Origin: Comamonas odontotermitis
GTDB lineage: Bacteria > Pseudomonadota > Gammaproteobacteria > Burkholderiales > Burkholderiaceae_C
NCBI RefSeq assembly: GCF_020080045.1
Contig: NZ_CP083452.1
Coordinates: forward strand, 253,001-317,000
Direction: 5' to 3'
DNA: 64,000 nt
This document shows positions 61,957-64,000 of the stretch, piece by piece (the first letter of the stretch is position 1; every line of letters starts with the position of its first letter). The notes beneath the pieces are model-generated. The model did no database searches, had not been told where the DNA came from, and saw only the letters and a list, made by a program, of their open reading frames with translations. Both the position numbers and the translations under genes were made by a program.

Positions 61957-62856
61957 ATGCGTAATTGGTTGAAGTCGGTAGGTATGGTTGTGGCATTGGG
62001 AGGCATGAGTGTTGCAGCCGTTGCCCAGGGCAGCAGCAACGCCGTATTGTTGCAAGGACCATCCACTGCGGTGTATGAAAGCGATGTGCTCAATGATGCC
62101 AAGCGCATGCCGGAAGAGATGCGAAGCAGCTTTTTGGCCAAGCCGGAAAGCGTAGCGCAGATGGTGGAGGCACTGTATGTGCGCAGGGCGATTGCGGAAA
62201 CCGCTCGCTCCAGTGGTCTGGCAAACCAGCCGGAAATTGCCGCCGCGATCAAGATTGCGACCGACAAGGTGCTGTCGGATGCTTATCTGCAAAAGTTCAA
62301 TGCCGAACACAAGCCTGATACCAAATTGGCTGAGGCACAGGCGAAAGCGGCGTATGCAGCCAAGAAGGAAACTTTCAAGGCTCCGGAGCAGGTGCATATT
62401 GCACATATTCTGGTGATGAACCAGGACGATGATGCTGCAGCGAAAGCAAAGGCCGAAAAGCTGCTGGCAGAGGCGCAGGCGGGCGCAGACTTCGCGCAGT
62501 TGGCCAAGGACAATTCTTCCGATGCTTCCAGCGCAGTCAAGGGCGGTGACCTGGGTATGGTTTCACATGGCAGAATGGTGCCTGAATTCGAGGCCGCAGC
62601 CTTTGCTCTGGACAAGCCTAATCAGCTGAGCCCGGTCATCAAGAGCCAGTTCGGCTACCACATCATCAAGCTGTTCGAGAAGAAGCCCGCTCGCACCATG
62701 TCCTTTGACGAAGTGCGCCCGGATCTGGAGAAGCAGTATGTGCAGCAGTCCCTGCAGACCGCGCGCCAGGCTGAGGTGGAAAAGGTGTTGAAGGCCGCTA
62801 CCTGGGACAAGGCCAATATGGAAGCATTTTCTGCCCGTTTTGCCAACAAGAAATAA
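61957..62856 (+). CDS. Periplasmic peptidyl-prolyl cis-trans isomerase, parvulin (PpiC/SurA) type
   Basis: A 299-residue secreted foldase. The start at 61957 has AAGGACAAGG upstream, and the signal peptide ends 'MSVAAVAQ'. An N-terminal helical chaperone part (about 25-140) is followed by the parvulin domain 'VHIAHILVMNQDDDAAAKAKAEKLLAEAQAGADFAQLAKDNSSD', with 'GGDLGMVSHGRMVPEFEAAAFAL' and 'SPVIKSQFGYHIIKLFEKK' (FGYHII is the parvulin core). It probably assists outer-membrane or secreted protein folding, possibly of the abundant protein encoded just before. Confidence 0.92.
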   Translation: MRNWLKSVGMVVALGGMSVAAVAQGSSNAVLLQGPSTAVYESDVLNDAKRMPEEMRSSFLAKPESVAQMVEALYVRRAIAETARSSGLANQPEIAAAIKIATDKVLSDAYLQKFNAEHKPDTKLAEAQAKAAYAAKKETFKAPEQVHIAHILVMNQDDDAAAKAKAEKLLAEAQAGADFAQLAKDNSSDASSAVKGGDLGMVSHGRMVPEFEAAAFALDKPNQLSPVIKSQFGYHIIKLFEKKPARTMSFDEVRPDLEKQYVQQSLQTARQAEVEKVLKAATWDKANMEAFSARFANKK

Positions 62857-62900
62857 GCTGCGCTCTTTGTGGAGCCGGTAGGGATTTCGATCCTGATGTG

Positions 62901-62929
62901 AAGGAGAGGGCTTGGCCTTCTCCTTTTTT
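62901..62929 (+). terminator. Intrinsic terminator after the parvulin gene
   Basis: An 11-bp stem (62901-62911 with 62915-62925, one G-U pair, 3-base loop) followed by four more Ts. Confidence 0.88.
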
Positions 62930-62970
62930 GTATACCGGCTCCGGCCACACGGAAGGGCCTTGGAAACCAT

Positions 62971-63771
62971 ATGCGTTCGCTTTTGCAGAATATTCGTGAG
63001 TTGGTCGCCAGCCGCCAGTTGATTGGTGTGATGACGCGGCGAGAGGTTGCGGCCCGCCACGCGGGAACAGCTCTTGGGGTTCTGTGGCCCTATCTGCAGC
63101 CGCTGCTGTCGGTGGCTGCCTATTACCTGGTATTTGACATCGTGTTCTCCATGCGTCTTGGCGATGGAGCCAAAACCCATGCCGTGGGAACATTCCTGAT
63201 TGTCGGGGCTTTGCCCTGGATGGCCTTTTGCGATGCTGTGGCGCGTGGAATGGGCAGCCTTCTGGAGGCGGGCGCCATGCTGCAGAAGAATCCGTTGCCA
63301 CCGGTTCTCTTTCCTGTGCGGTCGGTGCTGGCCAGTTCCATCATCTTCGGGCCATTGATGCTGCTGGTCGCGCTTTGCTATACGCCGCTGCACCACATGC
63401 AGTGGGGTGTGCTGGCCCTGCTGCCGCTGATGGCAATGCAGCTGCTGATGACGGTGCTGCTCGCCTACGCCCTGGCGATTTTTGCTGCAGCCTTGCGCGA
63501 TACCGTGCAGGTGGTGGGTTTTGCGCTGTCGGTAGGCATCTATCTGACACCGATTCTGTTTCCCGTTTCCATGTTCCCAGCGCAGTGGCGCTGGCTGTTG
63601 TGGCTCAATCCCATGGCTTCATACGTGCAAGGGTACCAGTCGATCCTGCTGCAGGGCCAATGGCCGGATTGGCCTGTATGGCTGGGCGGGCTGGTATGGA
63701 TCGCGCTCCTTGCCGTGGTCGTGAATCTGCTGGTGCGCAGAAGCCGGGATCAGCTGGTGGATTGGTTATGA
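62971..63771 (+). CDS. ABC-2 type polysaccharide export permease (second Wzm-like)
   Basis: A 266-residue membrane protein with six hydrophobic segments. The amphipathic entry helix 'LIGVMTRREVAARHAGTALGVLWPYLQPLLSVAAYYLVF', 'LQKNPLPPVLFPVRSVLASS', 'ALRDTVQVVGFALSVGIYLTPILFPVSMFPAQWRWLLWLNPMASYVQGYQSILL' are typical of polysaccharide and lipopolysaccharide exporters. Its stop overlaps the ATG of the next ATPase. It is a separate exporter from the pair at 38-40 kb; sequences match only in family features. Confidence 0.9.
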   Translation: MRSLLQNIRELVASRQLIGVMTRREVAARHAGTALGVLWPYLQPLLSVAAYYLVFDIVFSMRLGDGAKTHAVGTFLIVGALPWMAFCDAVARGMGSLLEAGAMLQKNPLPPVLFPVRSVLASSIIFGPLMLLVALCYTPLHHMQWGVLALLPLMAMQLLMTVLLAYALAIFAAALRDTVQVVGFALSVGIYLTPILFPVSMFPAQWRWLLWLNPMASYVQGYQSILLQGQWPDWPVWLGGLVWIALLAVVVNLLVRRSRDQLVDWL

Positions 63772-64000
63772 CAACAAAAGAGACGGCAGCCCAGCCTGTA
63801 CTGGTGATCAAGAACCTGGGCAAGGAATACAAGCTCTATGACTCGCCGCGGCAGCGCGTGAAGGCATTGCTGACGGGGCGGGCCACCCATCGCAGCCACT
63901 GGGCTCTGCGCGATGTGAGCTTTACTTTGCAGCGTGGCCAATGCATTGGCGTGATTGGCGACAATGGCGCAGGCAAGAGCTCGCTGCTGAAGCTGCTTGC
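63768..64000 (+). CDS. ABC polysaccharide export ATPase (second Wzt-like), N-terminal part cut by window edge
   Basis: The first 77 codons of a Wzt/TagH-type ATPase. The frame is open from ATG at 63768 to the window end. It shows 'VLVIKNLGKEYKLYDSPRQRVKALL', 'HWALRDVSFTLQRGQCIGVIGDNGAGKSSLLKLL', with Walker A 'GDNGAGKSS'. The extended N-terminal 'YKLYDSPRQR' segment is characteristic of exporters of surface glycans. It overlaps the permease gene by 4 bp. Confidence 0.9.
   Translation, partial: MTTKETAAQPVLVIKNLGKEYKLYDSPRQRVKALLTGRATHRSHWALRDVSFTLQRGQCIGVIGDNGAGKSSLLKLL

Noticed and set aside
1..64000. Prophage, insertion sequence, tRNA, rRNA operon or CRISPR array
   Set aside because: No transposase, integrase, phage structural gene, cloverleaf-like sequence or spaced repeat array was found on reading both strands; the one 16S-like segment is only 16 bases.

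Overview
The window is a high-GC bacterial chromosome segment. Gene content points to a betaproteobacterium of the order Burkholderiales, most likely the family Comamonadaceae. The main reasons are a gspEFGHIJKLM-D type II secretion cluster, an aryl-CoA (anthraniloyl-CoA type) degradation operon behind a MarR regulator, a PlsC with an HQSTFE motif, and a short dispersed palindromic repeat of the kind common in that family. The genus cannot be fixed from this sequence. No tRNA, rRNA, insertion sequence, prophage or CRISPR array was seen.

Layout. 1-0.8 kb: the start of tgt (minus strand, cut by the window edge) and a universal stress protein. 0.8-10.6 kb: a minus-strand operon of three flavin-dependent LLM monooxygenases, an M20 deacylase, a GNAT acetyltransferase, a fused permease-ATPase and two tandem amino-acid-type binding proteins, preceded by an SsuE-like FMN reductase. 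This set matches the logic of the Bacillus S-(2-succino)cysteine / S-alkylcysteine salvage operons (acetylate, oxidise the C-S bond, deacetylate). 10.8-24.8 kb: a MarR regulator diverging from a long plus-strand operon for aromatic acid breakdown through a CoA thioester. It encodes a fused monooxygenase/reductase, SDR, enoyl-CoA hydratase, acyl-CoA dehydrogenase, aryl-CoA ligase, a complete Liv-type ABC importer, a thioesterase, RidA and an arylformamidase-like hydrolase. Anthranilate (2-aminobenzoate) is the best-supported substrate.

24.8-34.5 kb: outer-membrane phospholipase A, a small lipoprotein whose signal peptide overlaps a copy of the dispersed repeat, Rep helicase, an operon of a winged-helix protein with an atypical small GTPase and two roadblock-like proteins, an AEC-family transporter and PriA. 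34.5-35.3 kb: about 860 bp without a gene, AT-rich, holding two perfect and several near-perfect DnaA boxes and a consensus IHF site. It looks like a replication origin or a DnaA-titration locus, although dnaA itself is not in the window.

35.3-64 kb: almost entirely plus-strand and devoted to the cell envelope. It contains PlsC, a YgjP-like metallopeptidase, a rhodanese, a polysaccharide ABC exporter (permease plus ATPase with a C-terminal sugar-binding-type extension), a 952-residue methyltransferase/coiled-coil/glycosyltransferase fusion, a BON-LysM protein (minus strand), CoaX, rmlBDAC for dTDP-L-rhamnose, a type II secretion cluster gspE-F-G-H-I-J-K-L-M-(C/N-like)-D, a lipoprotein, a very strongly codon-adapted secreted protein (a surface-layer candidate), a PpiC-type foldase, and the start of a second polysaccharide ABC exporter. 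Together these suggest rhamnose-containing surface glycan assembly next to the secretion machinery for an abundant surface protein.
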